Part shown: in pieces, positions 44,342 to 54,838 of the stretch | How the letters are laid out: each line of letters starts with the position of its first letter | Position numbering within the stretch: the stretch's first letter is position 1 | DNA from: an uncultured Rhodospirillaceae bacterium | GTDB taxonomy: Bacteria > Pseudomonadota > Alphaproteobacteria > UBA8366 | NCBI GenBank assembly: GCA_913043025.1 | Contig: CAJWLM010000001.1 | Location: 186,001-250,000, forward strand | Length of the DNA stretch: 64,000 nucleotides | Reading direction: 5' to 3' | Notes under the pieces: model-generated | The model's database searches: none | What the model was told of the DNA's origin: nothing | The model's input: the letters and a program-made list of their open reading frames with translations, nothing else | Made by a program: the position numbers and the translations under genes

Positions 44342-46447
44342 TCAGATCTGTTCGAGTGTTTTGATGCGTGCTTTTGGGTGAACTTCATTTTGAGACATTA
44401 CGATTGTGACCGGCCGAAAACGTTCAATTACAGAGCGAACAAATGGGCGGACTGCAGGGCTTACTAATAGTACAGCGGATTCCCCCTGCATTGCATGGCG
44501 TTCAAAAGCAGTCCGTACCGCATTTATAAATTGCTGTAATTGGCTTGGTGCCATCGAGAGCTGTTGTTCATCTCCTTGGCTAACTATTGACTCAGCAAAT
44601 GCCTGTTCCCAATCTGGCGAAAGGGTTATCAGGGGAATGAAACCCTGCTCGTTGGTTGCAGCGTCAGAAATTTGGCGAGCTAAGCGTGCTCTTACATGCT
44701 CCGTTATTTGGCCTATGTTTCTAGTGTAGCCAGTAGCCTCTGAAATACCCTCGAGGATGGTTGATAAATCGCGCACAGATATGCGTTCGCCTAATAGATT
44801 TTGAAGAACTCGTTGTACGCCTCCTACTGAAATCTGCGTAGGTATTAAATCGGTAATAAGCTTTTGCTGCGGCTGAGCCAATTCGTCCAAGAGTTTTTGT
44901 GTTTCAGCGTAGGAAAGTAATTCGGACATATTATCGCGAATAATTTCAGTAAGATGGGTGGTTATTACTGTCGGAGCATCAACCACAGTGTAGCCCCGAA
45001 ACATTGCTTCCTCCCGATGCTGCTCGTTTATCCAAACTGCTGGCAAACCAAATGTTGGCTCTATGGTGGCTTCGCCAGGGAGTGTAATGGGTTCTCCGCC
45101 CGGGTCCATGATCAGGAGCATATTAGGGCGCAATTCACCGCTACCAGCCTCTATTTCTTTTATGCGAATTATATAATTATTGGTTGGTAGTTGTAAATTG
45201 TCTTGGATCCTAACCGCTGGCATAACAAAGCCAAGTTCTCCAGCTAATTGCCTTCTCAAAGCCTTGATCTGATCTGTTAGCCGTGGTTCCCGAGCATTAT
45301 TGATCATCGCAAGAAGGCCATACCCTAACTCGAGCCTTATATTGTCTATTTGCAGAGCTGCTGTGATTGGCTCTTCTGCAGGTACGTCAGGCTCATCGGC
45401 CGCAGCCGCTTCTGCCGCCTCTTCAGCCTTCGTTGTCGCCTCGCGTTGATAGATTAAGAATGCAAGCCCACCAGTAAGTAATGCTAGTCCGAAAAAAGGG
45501 AGCAGTGGTATGCCTGGTAAAAGTGACATCAGAACCAGTAACGTTGCACTCATAGTGAGGGCAGTCGGATAATGCCCCAGCTGACCAAATACCATCTTGT
45601 CTGTTGAGCCTGCCGTGCCCGCTTTTGTAACTAACATGCCAGCGCCGGTAGATACGATAAGCGCTGGAATTTGGCTTACTAATCCGTCACCAATTGTAAG
45701 TAATGTATATGTTGAGGCCGCGTTAGCGAGCGTCATGTCCTGCATCGCAACACCTATAACGATCCCACCAACAATATTGATCAACGTTATGAGTAGCCCC
45801 GCAATTGCATCGCCGCGCACAAACTTTGAGGCGCCGTCCATTGCTCCGTAGAATGAGCTTTCATCCTCTAACTTTGTGCGCCTTGTGCGCGCTTGGTCTT
45901 CATTGATCAGGCCAGCCGAGAGGTCTGCATCTATTGCCATCTGTTTTCCTGGCATTGCATCGAGGCTAAAGCGTGCCGCAACTTCTGCAATTCTTCCCGC
46001 ACCTTTTGTGATTACGACAAAGTTTATTATCACTAAGATTGAAAATACAATAATCCCAATCACATAATTCCCAGAAACGACAAAATTCCCAAAAGCCTCG
46101 ATGACTTGGCCAGCTGCATCAGTCCCAGTGTGTCCATCGGTAAGTATTAATTTGGTCGACGCAACATTGAGCCCCAATCGAAGCATTGTCGCGATTAAAA
46201 GAATGGATGGGAACGAATTAAGCTCAAGTGGATCTTTGAGAAATAGAACTGTCATTAAAATCACAATGGCGAATGTGATCGAAACAGCAAGGCTCGTATC
46301 TAAGAACCAAGTTGGCACTGGTAGTAACAAGAGCGCCAGCATAAAAACAATAGCAACAGCAAGCATTATGTCGCTGCGGCTACTGATGGCTGCAAGCAAA
46401 CCGTTCTCAGAACTGCGTGGAGCCTGATCCGGGCTAGTATCCGTCAT
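44342..46447 (-). CDS. flhA: Flagellar export gate protein FlhA
   Basis: 701-residue FlhA. The N-terminal half has about eight membrane helices, with the FHIPEP signature region RFSLDAMPGKQMAIDADLSAGLI (conserved charged loop) at about 150-175, and the C-terminal half is the cytosolic substrate-binding domain (PAVRIQDNLQLP... ISVRDLSTILEGI). It forms the nonameric ring of the flagellar export gate. Located after flbD in the operon with 38 bases between. Confidence 0.97.
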   Translation of the reverse strand: MTDTSPDQAPRSSENGLLAAISSRSDIMLAVAIVFMLALLLLPVPTWFLDTSLAVSITFAIVILMTVLFLKDPLELNSFPSILLIATMLRLGLNVASTKLILTDGHTGTDAAGQVIEAFGNFVVSGNYVIGIIVFSILVIINFVVITKGAGRIAEVAARFSLDAMPGKQMAIDADLSAGLINEDQARTRRTKLEDESSFYGAMDGASKFVRGDAIAGLLITLINIVGGIVIGVAMQDMTLANAASTYTLLTIGDGLVSQIPALIVSTGAGMLVTKAGTAGSTDKMVFGQLGHYPTALTMSATLLVLMSLLPGIPLLPFFGLALLTGGLAFLIYQREATTKAEEAAEAAAADEPDVPAEEPITAALQIDNIRLELGYGLLAMINNAREPRLTDQIKALRRQLAGELGFVMPAVRIQDNLQLPTNNYIIRIKEIEAGSGELRPNMLLIMDPGGEPITLPGEATIEPTFGLPAVWINEQHREEAMFRGYTVVDAPTVITTHLTEIIRDNMSELLSYAETQKLLDELAQPQQKLITDLIPTQISVGGVQRVLQNLLGERISVRDLSTILEGISEATGYTRNIGQITEHVRARLARQISDAATNEQGFIPLITLSPDWEQAFAESIVSQGDEQQLSMAPSQLQQFINAVRTAFERHAMQGESAVLLVSPAVRPFVRSVIERFRPVTIVMSQNEVHPKARIKTLEQI

Positions 46448-46485
46448 AACCTAAGTGCATTTTCCATTTTAAATAAATTTACCAG

Positions 46486-47826
46486 TTATCCCTCGCCAGG
46501 CATTGGCACAGAAACGCCTTCTTCGCTGTAGATTTTTAGTTTGTTACGCAATGTTCGTATTGAAATACCGAGAATATTAGCTGCATGGGTTCTATTACCA
46601 AGACAGTGTTCCAAGGTTCCTATTATTAAGTCTCTTTCAACCTCGGCAACAGTCTTACCAACCATAGTTTCAGCCTTGCTTGCTGCTGCTGCAGCAACGG
46701 AGGTTGCGTCGTCAGCGGGTAAGCCTTCACTTAAGTTCAACATTATCGCGTCAGTATCAATCTCACCACCTTGCGCTAAAAGCACTGAGCGATGGACCGT
46801 GTTTTCAAGTTCACGCACGTTTCCGCGCCAAGTATGGCATTTCAATGTTTCTTCGGCCGATTTAGTAAATGGCCGATAGTCGACACCGTTTGAGTCCGCA
46901 TATTTTTTTGCAAAATATTTGGCTAGAGTTAGGACGTCCTTCGGCCGCTCGCGCAGCGGTGGCATAGCAACGTTGACGACGTTAAGACGAAAAAAAAGGT
47001 CTTCTCTGAAATCATTTTCATTTACTGCTTGCTCTAAATTACGATTTGACGTTGCAAGAATTCGCACATCAACTGGAATGGTTTGTGTGCCACCAACTCG
47101 GTCGATTTCACGTTCTTGTATAACCCTTAGCAGTTTGGCTTGAAGGCGTGGGTGCATCTCACTTATTTCATCTAATAAAAGTGAACCACCATTCGCTTCT
47201 TCGAACTTTCCAATACGCCTGGCTACTGCACCGGTGAACGCTCCTTTCTCGTGCCCAAACAACTCTGACTCAAGGAGGTTTTCCGGGATCGCAGCACAAT
47301 TGACCGCCACAAATTGAGCAGTTGATCGTTTACTCTTTTTATGGATGTGATTGGCCATAAGCTCCTTGCCCGTTCCGGACTCACCGGTAATCAACACTGA
47401 TGCCTCAGATGGCGCTATTTTATTGGCAAGCGCGATTACAGCGTCCATGACTGGGTCCTGGAATACAATCTTACTACTTTCTTCGGAAACAGCCTCAAGT
47501 ACTGCTGCAATTAATTCTGCGTCTGGAGGTAGGGGTATGTATTCTTTAGCCCCTTGTTTAATTGCTGCTACGGCAGCATCCGCATCAGTTCCAATACCAC
47601 AAGCGACAACAGGCACAGCTATGCGTTCAGTATCTAAGCGCTTTATCATGCTTCCGATGTCGAGCTTGACATCGATCATTACTAAATCTGCACCTTGCCC
47701 TGTCCGAAGTGCATTCATCGCTTCATCAATGCTGCCTGCTTGAGCAACTTTGGCGCCTCGTGACAATGCAATTTTACCTGCAGTAGTGATATGTCCCTCA
47801 AGGGTTCCAACAATTAATAATCTCAT
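46486..47826 (-). CDS. flbD: Sigma-54-dependent flagellar regulator FlbD
   Basis: 446-residue NtrC-type activator. The receiver-like N-terminus reads MRLLIVGTLEGH with no acidic pair, as in known FlbD, and Asp52 is the only phosphoacceptor-like residue. Then come AAA+ motifs: Walker A GESGTGKE (148-155), the sigma-54 contact GAFTGA (195-200), and Walker B SLLLDEIS. The C-terminal Fis-type helix-turn-helix is NRTHAANILGISIRTLRNKL. FlbD switches on late flagellar genes and represses fliF in Caulobacter. Two sigma-54-type promoters downstream in this window fit its role. Confidence 0.94.
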   Translation of the reverse strand: MRLLIVGTLEGHITTAGKIALSRGAKVAQAGSIDEAMNALRTGQGADLVMIDVKLDIGSMIKRLDTERIAVPVVACGIGTDADAAVAAIKQGAKEYIPLPPDAELIAAVLEAVSEESSKIVFQDPVMDAVIALANKIAPSEASVLITGESGTGKELMANHIHKKSKRSTAQFVAVNCAAIPENLLESELFGHEKGAFTGAVARRIGKFEEANGGSLLLDEISEMHPRLQAKLLRVIQEREIDRVGGTQTIPVDVRILATSNRNLEQAVNENDFREDLFFRLNVVNVAMPPLRERPKDVLTLAKYFAKKYADSNGVDYRPFTKSAEETLKCHTWRGNVRELENTVHRSVLLAQGGEIDTDAIMLNLSEGLPADDATSVAAAAASKAETMVGKTVAEVERDLIIGTLEHCLGNRTHAANILGISIRTLRNKLKIYSEEGVSVPMPGEG

Positions 47827-47887
47827 TTCTTTTCCCGTTCTGACGCTTTGAGGCGTAAATGTAATTTGTCCAAAATATCCGGCAACA

Positions 47888-48730
47888 TCAGTCGAAATAC
47901 TTGATGCGGTGGTCTGGAGGGAGCACTGTATTTAACAACATTTCCAATCGCCTTGGACTTTCTTGTCGTCCAATTGAGGCAGCCGACATCACATAGATGG
48001 AGGCGATTAACATATTTTCTGAGGAATTTCGTTCGAGTTTTGAAGCCAACGGTGTAAACACCATGTTGGCAAGAATAACCCCATAAAAGGTGGTGAGCAG
48101 TGCAATTGCCATACTCGGTCCCATTGTGCTGGGATCCTCAAGATTACCCAACATTTGCACCAGGCCAACCAGTGTTCCAATGAGCCCCATCGCCGGCGAA
48201 ATGTCAGCGGCTTTTCGTAAAATCCTTATTGTACAATCATTACGATGGGCCAAGGTTTGGTATTCTTGCTTCATCATAGCTTCTACATCATCACCAGATG
48301 AACCATCAATAACCATTTCTATACCTTTGTATAGCATGCCCGAGTCTTTGAGGTGAGGGAGATGTTTTTGAAGAGCTAGGACACCTTTTTTCTTTGCTAT
48401 TTCTGCTATTTGAAGCAGGTGCTTTGCTGTTGCGTCGGTGTCTCGAGAAGCATGAAAGAAAGCTTGTAGAACAATCTTAAACGAGCCCTTAATTTCGCCT
48501 AGTGAGAAGCACGCCGTTACAATCCCTAATGTGCCGCCAAATACAATGAATATTGATTTTAAATCGAGGAAAGTGTCCGGTGAACCTCCCAGGGTTATGG
48601 CAGTTATGACCAGCAGAAATGCACCTGGTATACCAGCTATAGTAGCAAAGTCGATTGATGTCTTTGCGCGGGGTGCCCGGGGTAGACTGGCGCTTACCAG
48701 ATTTTCACCGGGGCCAATATTTGAAACCAT
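47888..48730 (-). CDS. motA: Flagellar motor stator protein MotA (PomA/ExbB-type)
   Basis: 280-residue membrane protein with four hydrophobic helices: two N-terminal (IAGIPGAFLLVITAITLGG, SIFIVFGGTLGIVTACF) and two C-terminal (SPAMGLIGTLVGLVQML, MAIALLTTFYGVILANMVF). The cytoplasmic loop carries charged residues for the FliG contact. This is the MotA/PomA stator. No motB lies adjacent. Position between fliN and flbD matches several Rhodospirillales-type flagellar operons. Confidence 0.9.
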   Translation of the reverse strand: MVSNIGPGENLVSASLPRAPRAKTSIDFATIAGIPGAFLLVITAITLGGSPDTFLDLKSIFIVFGGTLGIVTACFSLGEIKGSFKIVLQAFFHASRDTDATAKHLLQIAEIAKKKGVLALQKHLPHLKDSGMLYKGIEMVIDGSSGDDVEAMMKQEYQTLAHRNDCTIRILRKAADISPAMGLIGTLVGLVQMLGNLEDPSTMGPSMAIALLTTFYGVILANMVFTPLASKLERNSSENMLIASIYVMSAASIGRQESPRRLEMLLNTVLPPDHRIKYFD

Positions 48731-48747
48731 ATTCTAGCTGCAACTCC

Positions 48748-49125
48748 TCACGTGTTTTGATCAGTCTTGATTATTTCTGTCATGGTGATGCCTAGTTTAT
48801 CATCAACAACAACTACTTCGCCACGAGCAACAAGTCGATTATTAACATATATATCAATGGCTTCACCAACCTTGCGGTCAAGCTCAACGACCGCACCTCT
48901 TCCAAGCTTCAAAAGCTGATTAACTTGCATGGTTGCAGTGCCTAGAACTGCAGAGACACGAACTGGGATTTCATAAACTGCTTCTAAATCCTGCGCGCCA
49001 GTTGGCCCCTCTGAAGTCTCATCATCAACCTGATCTTGGCCACTGCTCTGCTGCGCTTGATCTGGAGCGCTATCTGCTTCATCGTCGATTTCATTCAATT
49101 CCAGATCAGTTTCATCAGCCATCAT
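48748..49125 (-). CDS. fliN: Flagellar motor switch protein FliN
   Basis: 125-residue protein with an acidic, low-complexity N-terminus (1-45) and a C-terminal SpoA domain: VYEIPVRVSAVLGTATMQVNQLLKLGRGAVVELDRKVGEAIDIYVNNRLVARGEVVVVD. This is the FliN C-ring subunit. It lies 17 bases before motA and 15 after fliH on the same strand. Confidence 0.94.
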   Translation of the reverse strand: MMADETDLELNEIDDEADSAPDQAQQSSGQDQVDDETSEGPTGAQDLEAVYEIPVRVSAVLGTATMQVNQLLKLGRGAVVELDRKVGEAIDIYVNNRLVARGEVVVVDDKLGITMTEIIKTDQNT

Positions 49126-49140
49126 GGCCTCCTAATGCCG

Positions 49141-49917
49141 TTAGATGCCGGCAGGTTCTGTTTCGGGTATTTTGTTGTCGAGTGCGTCATGCTTAAATTC
49201 AGCTCCCAAAGGGTCTTTCTTTCGATTTATCTCCGCCTTATGTTGGTTTTCTTTGGTATTTTTTTCAAATTTGGACAACATGGCGTCGATCGTGGCCCAA
49301 AGACCATCGAAATCACGTTCAGCACCCCCATCACCCCACCTAATTGCGCAATCTGCGGGGCCCATTTTGTCATCGCTAATTACGGTGATGTCTGCCTCAC
49401 ATTTATGGCTTTTAAGCATATTTTGAAAGCGTTCCTCTATGTTCGCTGCGCAATCAGTGTGAACTTGAATTGTAATTTTCGCATCCTCATTTATCAAATC
49501 TAAGCACTGCTCAAGGGCATGTTCAATTTCCTCAAATCCATGTACGGCTGCTGTCTGAGGAAGCAAACGCCCAACAATGCGACGAACTAACTCACTCGCT
49601 AATGCCTGCATACTGCCTTGCAACCGTTGTTGTTCGTTTCCTAGAACATTTATTTCATAAGCAATTTTTTCCAGGGCTTCTTTGATTTTAGATTCCAAGC
49701 AATTATGAGCAATCTCGTTAGCGGCTGCCTGCCCTTCAGCGAAGGCTTTTTTTCTGGCCTCTTCGACCTCTTCCATTGAGAATGTTGGTTCTGCCTCAAT
49801 TTCATCGACATCCTCTTGTTCAATGACTTTTGGCTTGTCAAATGACACGCCAAAATCAAAAGGCTGTGCATCCTGATCACTGTCTTGAGTTCGATGTGGT
49901 TTTGCCACTGCGTTCAT
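49141..49917 (-). CDS. fliH: Flagellar assembly protein FliH
   Basis: 258-residue protein, acidic N-terminus, then EEVEEARKKAFAEGQAAANE with Ala/Glu coiled-coil sequence and a C-terminal FliH/HrpE domain (HGFEEIEHALEQCLDLINEDAKITIQV ... CAIRWGDGGAERDFDGLWATIDAML). FliH regulates FliI and anchors it near FliN. Placed between fliG and fliN as usual. Confidence 0.88.
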   Translation of the reverse strand: MNAVAKPHRTQDSDQDAQPFDFGVSFDKPKVIEQEDVDEIEAEPTFSMEEVEEARKKAFAEGQAAANEIAHNCLESKIKEALEKIAYEINVLGNEQQRLQGSMQALASELVRRIVGRLLPQTAAVHGFEEIEHALEQCLDLINEDAKITIQVHTDCAANIEERFQNMLKSHKCEADITVISDDKMGPADCAIRWGDGGAERDFDGLWATIDAMLSKFEKNTKENQHKAEINRKKDPLGAEFKHDALDNKIPETEPAGI

Positions 49918-49989
49918 TTTTACCTTACAATCAAAACGGGTTTAAAAAACACTTCCAGATGAGCTTTTCATCTACCTTAAATATCGCCT

Positions 49990-51009
49990 CTAATAAATTA
50001 ACTCGTCATCTTTGTCGTCGCCTTCAGCAATGAGAATATCTCCACGTTCAGCAAGGTCTTTTGCAGCCGTTACCAATTCTGATTGTGCCTCGTCGACTTC
50101 AGACAACCTTACGGGTCCCATTGCTTCCATGTCTTCACGAAGAATTTTAGCTGCACGTTCAGACATATTACTGAAAAAGAGATCGCGTAAACTATCAGTC
50201 GCTCCTTTGAGAGCAATTCCAAGCGTCTCTGTATTGACTTCGCGTAAGAATGTTTGGACGCCCTGTGGGTCGAGTTTGGCTAAATCATTGAACGTGAACA
50301 TTAGCGATCTGATTTTTTCAGATGCTTCAAGGTTTCGTTCTTCAAGCATAGTCATAAATCTCTCTTCAGTGTTACGATCCAGACCATTAAAAATTTCCGC
50401 CATCATTTCGTGGCTATCAGGACCTTGCGCACGTGCAAGATTAGTCATGAATTCTTTTCGCAAGGTCATTTCGACATCATCCACTACTTCTTGTTGCACT
50501 GTTTCCATGCGGAGCATACGCATAACAGCTTCCATTGCGAAGTTCTCTGGCAAAGATGCGAGTACACGAGAAGCGTGATCAGGTCGAATTTTTGACAATA
50601 CTACGGCGACTGTCTGTGGGTATTCATTTTTTAAATAGTTTGCGAGGACAACTTCATTTACGTTAGCAAGCTTGTCCCACATGGTGCGTCCGGCAGGCCC
50701 ACGAATTTCTTCGAGCATGTCGCCAACTTTTTCTGAACCGAGCACTTTTTCAAGAAGACGTTCGGTGCTTTCGAAAGTGCCCACTAAAGACCCACTGGCC
50801 CCCAGTTGCTCGGCGAACTCGACAAATAAGCGCTCGACCAAATTGGAGCTAACATTCCCAAGGCTAGACATTGTCGTAGACAATTCTCGGATTTCTTCCT
50901 CGTCTAACCGCGAAAAAAGAGCGGATGAGTGTTCTTCATGAAGCGCGAGCAGCAAAATTGCAGCTTTCTCTAGGCCCGTCAGGCCTCTGATATCCTCGCG
51001 TACGCGCAT
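49990..51009 (-). CDS. fliG: Flagellar motor switch protein FliG
   Basis: 339-residue FliG. It has [23 protein letters not shown] at the N-terminus, the central EHPQ-like motif region as [20 protein letters not shown], and a C-terminal domain with SDRAAKI-like [28 protein letters not shown]. The C-terminal charged helix contacts MotA to generate torque. Follows fliF by 26 bases. Confidence 0.96.
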   Translation of the reverse strand: MRVREDIRGLTGLEKAAILLLALHEEHSSALFSRLDEEEIRELSTTMSSLGNVSSNLVERLFVEFAEQLGASGSLVGTFESTERLLEKVLGSEKVGDMLEEIRGPAGRTMWDKLANVNEVVLANYLKNEYPQTVAVVLSKIRPDHASRVLASLPENFAMEAVMRMLRMETVQQEVVDDVEMTLRKEFMTNLARAQGPDSHEMMAEIFNGLDRNTEERFMTMLEERNLEASEKIRSLMFTFNDLAKLDPQGVQTFLREVNTETLGIALKGATDSLRDLFFSNMSERAAKILREDMEAMGPVRLSEVDEAQSELVTAAKDLAERGDILIAEGDDKDDELIY

Positions 51010-51035
51010 TTACCGCCACCTACTCTCTGTCTGAC

Positions 51036-52772
51036 CTAATAGCCCTTGTCCTGGGTTAGCCAATTTCGAATAACCGCAATGGCTGCTTCCGGGTGCTTGT
51101 CTACAATTTCACCAATTTTCATGAGCGAAGTTTCTTCCAAGTTACCTTCAAGGGCATCGAGGTTAATGTCGATACGGCTCGCTTTCTTTGGCGTAACTGG
51201 CATAACACTCTCTTCCCCTGAATCTAGAGTTGACGTTGTTGGCTCGGTTGCGGATACCTGAGCAGGCATCCCGTTTTCATCAACCTGCCCTTCAGCGGGG
51301 CCCGGTATTTGAGCCATGCCAGCACCTGCAAGTAATTGTGCTTCCCCGTCCGCTCCTATCCGTGCTCTCGATGCTGCCTGAGTGCTTTCAAAGATCTTAA
51401 GCACCATGGGTCGAACAAATAACAGCATTACCAGGATCCCGACAAAAGCGAGTGCAAGCACTTCGATGATACGACGTATGTCAGCCGTGGTGAAGCCAAA
51501 GAACGTAGTGCGCTCATCATCTAGTGTTTGTGGTAACGGTGCGAAACGCATATTTACCACTTCAATTTTATCGTTTCGACTTGCGTCGAACCCGATGGCA
51601 GACTTTACTAGTTTTTCTATATTATCCAATTCTTCTTTCGAGCGGGCCTTATATATCTCTTTGCCGTCCGCCTCAGTGGTGGTAGTTCCATTTATGAGGA
51701 CCGCAACGGAGAGTCTCCTAACGGTTCCTATTTCTTTCACATGATTTGTTACTGTCTTCGAAATTTCAAAATTTGTAGATTCCTCTGTCCGCTGGCTTCC
51801 CGTTTGGGCTCCGCCTTGACCGGCTTCTTGGTTAGGCGCATCTGGCAAGTTTTGGGCTACAGATACGGCATCATTTTTTGCCTCGGTTGAGCTTGATGAC
51901 TCTGTTATGTTTTGTGATGATCGAATGACCTGGCCTTGGGGGTCGTACTTTTCCTCTTGCGTCACGATACGGTCAAAATCCATATCGGCCCGCACTTCTG
52001 CACGCACATTACCCATACCAACACTGGGCTCTAGTAGCTGCTCCAAGGTTCTAGTCATCCGTCCCTCAAAAGCAACTTTAAGCTCGTTTGCAGTTTCGCC
52101 TGCTCCTTGCCCATCACCTTTGTCGCCGCCACGCGCAAGTAGTGCACCTCGGTCATCAACAATCGAAATTCGGCTGGCTTTTAATGATGGAACGGCGTTA
52201 GCTACAAGGTGTTGTACGGCTTGAATTTGAGCGCGATCAAGTCTGACCGCTCCCCTCATGCGTAATATTACCGATGCGCTTGGCTCAACTTGTTGGCGGG
52301 AAAATAATTCACGCCTTGGTAGAACAAGATGTACTCGTGCACTACGCACCGACTGAAAACCAGCTATAGTTCGAGCAAGTTCGCCCTCCAAAGCACGAAT
52401 ACGGTTAATGTTTTGCACGAAACTTGAAGTGCCAATTGACTGATCACGATCGAATAATTCATAGCCGATTGATCCTGACGCTGGTATTCCCTGTTGCGCT
52501 AAACTAAGGCGTAGCTGGTTAACTTGGTCTGAAGGCACCATTATTCGACTGCCGTCTTTTGAAACCTTGTGGTGAACATTGGCACCCTGCAAATTTGCAA
52601 CAATCTGATTGCTATCGCGACTATCAAGATCAGTGAAAAGTACGGCAAGTTGACCGGTGCTCAGCCTATTCCACATGAAAAGGAAAAAACCTATTATCGC
52701 AAGGGTGACCCCTGCCATTGCGACGAGGCGTCCGACCCCTAGGTTTCTAATTGTTTCAAACAACGAATTCAT
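51036..52772 (-). CDS. fliF: Flagellar MS-ring protein FliF
   Basis: 578-residue FliF. An N-terminal membrane helix (VGRLVAMAGVTLAIIGFFLFMW) is followed by ring-building domains with ALEGELARTIAGFQSVRSARVHLVLPRRELFSRQ, and a second membrane helix (VLALAFVGILVMLLFVRPM) precedes the C-terminal FliG-binding tail. It forms the MS ring and the base of the flagellum. First gene of the long minus-strand flagellar operon. Confidence 0.96.
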   Translation of the reverse strand: MNSLFETIRNLGVGRLVAMAGVTLAIIGFFLFMWNRLSTGQLAVLFTDLDSRDSNQIVANLQGANVHHKVSKDGSRIMVPSDQVNQLRLSLAQQGIPASGSIGYELFDRDQSIGTSSFVQNINRIRALEGELARTIAGFQSVRSARVHLVLPRRELFSRQQVEPSASVILRMRGAVRLDRAQIQAVQHLVANAVPSLKASRISIVDDRGALLARGGDKGDGQGAGETANELKVAFEGRMTRTLEQLLEPSVGMGNVRAEVRADMDFDRIVTQEEKYDPQGQVIRSSQNITESSSSTEAKNDAVSVAQNLPDAPNQEAGQGGAQTGSQRTEESTNFEISKTVTNHVKEIGTVRRLSVAVLINGTTTTEADGKEIYKARSKEELDNIEKLVKSAIGFDASRNDKIEVVNMRFAPLPQTLDDERTTFFGFTTADIRRIIEVLALAFVGILVMLLFVRPMVLKIFESTQAASRARIGADGEAQLLAGAGMAQIPGPAEGQVDENGMPAQVSATEPTTSTLDSGEESVMPVTPKKASRIDINLDALEGNLEETSLMKIGEIVDKHPEAAIAVIRNWLTQDKGY

Positions 52773-53340
52773 GACGGTATTTCCGGAACGCTCTCGGAAC
52801 TGTTTAGCGTTCTACTGACACTTTTGTCGATCATTAGAAGCATCCCAAGGCATTTTTGGAGAACTCAAAGTCTTCGTACTTAAACATGCAAAAGCATCAC
52901 TATCTTTTCTTAATTTCTAAAGCCAGAACCAATGACTCTGTAAATTTTATAAAATATTATAAATAAAATAAAGCAATTTGAAATATAAATGAAGTTAAAA
53001 CTGGGTAAAAATTGCCTACTAAAGAGAATAAATTAAACAAAGGCAAGCGTTAATTTCAAATTCAATGTAAATTGCGCTGGAAACTCTTCAAAAATCTATC
53101 CTAATACAAAGTTAAGCGCAGGTTGTATTTGATAATGGGCTGTTTATGGGTGCTTTAAAAAAACTCCACCTATTCTGCTATTCAAGTGCTTTATATACTC
53201 ACTAATTGATTGTAATAAGGAGTTGAGGACTGCAGGACACGATGTATTTCAGATGTTTAAATTTCGAATTCTACTTTTTGAAATACAAGAAAAAATTCAA
53301 TAAAGGTTTGGCGGTTTCATAAGACATGTGCGACGCCATG
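52773..53340. other. Long AT-rich intergenic region upstream of fliF
   Basis: Some 570 bases between fliF and the flgE terminator with no gene I can support. The promoter of the fliF operon must lie in its left part. I looked for CtrA-type TTAA-N7-TTAA and sigma-54 sites and found no clear match. Strong AT bias in 52900-53050. Confidence 0.4.
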
Positions 53341-53370
53341 AAGAAAAGCGGCCTGCTTTTGCAGGCCGCT
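53341..53370 (-). terminator. Rho-independent terminator of the flgE group
   Basis: Perfect 10-base stem AGCGGCCTGC/GCAGGCCGCT with a 4-base loop (53347-53370), followed on the minus strand by TTTTCTT. It lies 30 bases after the flgE stop and ends the flaG-fliK-flgD-flgE group. The GC-rich stem and U-tract make it a confident call. Confidence 0.9.
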
Positions 53371-53399
53371 ATATTCAATTATATTTTTACAACCTCTCG

Positions 53400-54728
53400 T
53401 TAACGCACAGACCTTACGAGTTCCTCGAGCATTTCATCGCCAGTAGTAATCATTCTTGTATTAGCTGAAAATGCACGCTGTGTCATGATCATCCGAGTGA
53501 ACTCATCTGCTAGATCAACCGTTGAAGCCTCTAATGCATTAGCCTGTATGAGGCCTGCCCCACCGGAATTTGCGGTCTTTATCAGAGCCGATCCAGACTC
53601 TGCATTTTGTTTGTAAACGTTGCCAGTTTCCTCAGTAAGCTCATTGGGGTTGGCAAATGTCACTATGGGCACCTGGCTGACAACGCGTAACTCGCCGTTG
53701 TCAAATTGCGCCGTTACAACGCCATCATCCGCGACGGACACCCCAGTTATAGCACCGAACTGTCTACCGTCTTGGTTAATGTAGTTGGGCGTATAAACTC
53801 CTTCAAATTGGTGTAAGCCTAATGCAGTATCTACAGTACCCAGGTCAAGTGTAATTGATGTTCTGTCCTCAGATGTGCCAGTTGCAAAATCGTTATCAAA
53901 GTCGAGGCTGAACGTAAATCCATCAACATCGGTTGTAAGTGCAGTATCGATGGTTTGGCTTGTTAGATTTGTAGAATCGAGCGTTCCGTCAGCGTTAAAT
54001 ACTACCTGACCTAGGGCTTGAGTGCCCGTTAGAAGGGCGCTCGACGCAGTATTAACGAAACTTGCATTAGTTACTGCAGCTGTTATGTCCCAGGTATTAA
54101 CTGTGGCATTCTTGGTGAACGTTAATGTAAGTGTTTCAGGTGTACCCTGTTTATCGATAACTTGTATGCCGAGGTCGAAAGTGTCACCAGTTGCAGCTGA
54201 TGCTTTTAAGTTTGCACCAAGGTCGATAGTCGTGGTTTCAGCTGGTACGCCGACATTATCGGAAATATTTACTACCTCGAGTTCAGTCAGGATATTTGTT
54301 TCCTGAGGTACTTGGTTTGTAACTGGAAATCCTAAAAGATAATAACCTCCAGCATTTACAAGGTTACCATCAAGGTCTGCGCGAAATGAACCGGCTCGGG
54401 TAAAAAGGTATTCGCCAGTACTATCAGCTTCAGCATTTACTGCAAACATTCCATTGCCAGAGATTGCTAGATCAGTTGACGAGGACGCTGCTTCAAGCAG
54501 ACCCTGCTGGTCAACTCCCCTCAGCACGTTAGACTGCACTCCTCCTGGGGAATGCGTTGTTTGATTTGATGCGGTCGTTACAAGGGATGAGAATCTGTTT
54601 CGGACCGCCTTATAACCGTGTGTATTTACATTGGCAATATTATCTCCAATCATTCCAAGTGATTGGCTTTGCGCAAATAGGCCAGACACTGCTGCCCGCA
54701 TGCCACCGAATAAACTAAATGCACTCAT
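53400..54728 (-). CDS. flgE: Flagellar hook protein FlgE
   Basis: 442-residue FlgE. It has the N-terminal rod/hook signature GGMRAAVSGLFAQSQSLGMIGDNIANVNTHGYKA, the D1 region beginning FTRAGSFRADLDGNLVN, a Thr/Ala-rich variable middle part and the C-terminal helix NALEASTVDLADEFTRMIMTQRAFSANTRMITTGDEML. Length is in the usual range. It is the hook subunit, exported and capped by FlgD. Last gene of its unit, ended by the hairpin at 53341-53370. Confidence 0.94.
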   Translation of the reverse strand: MSAFSLFGGMRAAVSGLFAQSQSLGMIGDNIANVNTHGYKAVRNRFSSLVTTASNQTTHSPGGVQSNVLRGVDQQGLLEAASSSTDLAISGNGMFAVNAEADSTGEYLFTRAGSFRADLDGNLVNAGGYYLLGFPVTNQVPQETNILTELEVVNISDNVGVPAETTTIDLGANLKASAATGDTFDLGIQVIDKQGTPETLTLTFTKNATVNTWDITAAVTNASFVNTASSALLTGTQALGQVVFNADGTLDSTNLTSQTIDTALTTDVDGFTFSLDFDNDFATGTSEDRTSITLDLGTVDTALGLHQFEGVYTPNYINQDGRQFGAITGVSVADDGVVTAQFDNGELRVVSQVPIVTFANPNELTEETGNVYKQNAESGSALIKTANSGGAGLIQANALEASTVDLADEFTRMIMTQRAFSANTRMITTGDEMLEELVRSVR

Positions 54729-54838
54729 ATCATGTCCCTCTTAATCTTAACCCGTGTTATGGTTTATTTAAATGGTGTCCCCTGTGACTGGGTGTTTTGG
54801 TTTGATAAAGCCTCGCTGATACTAATAAAATTTTTTCT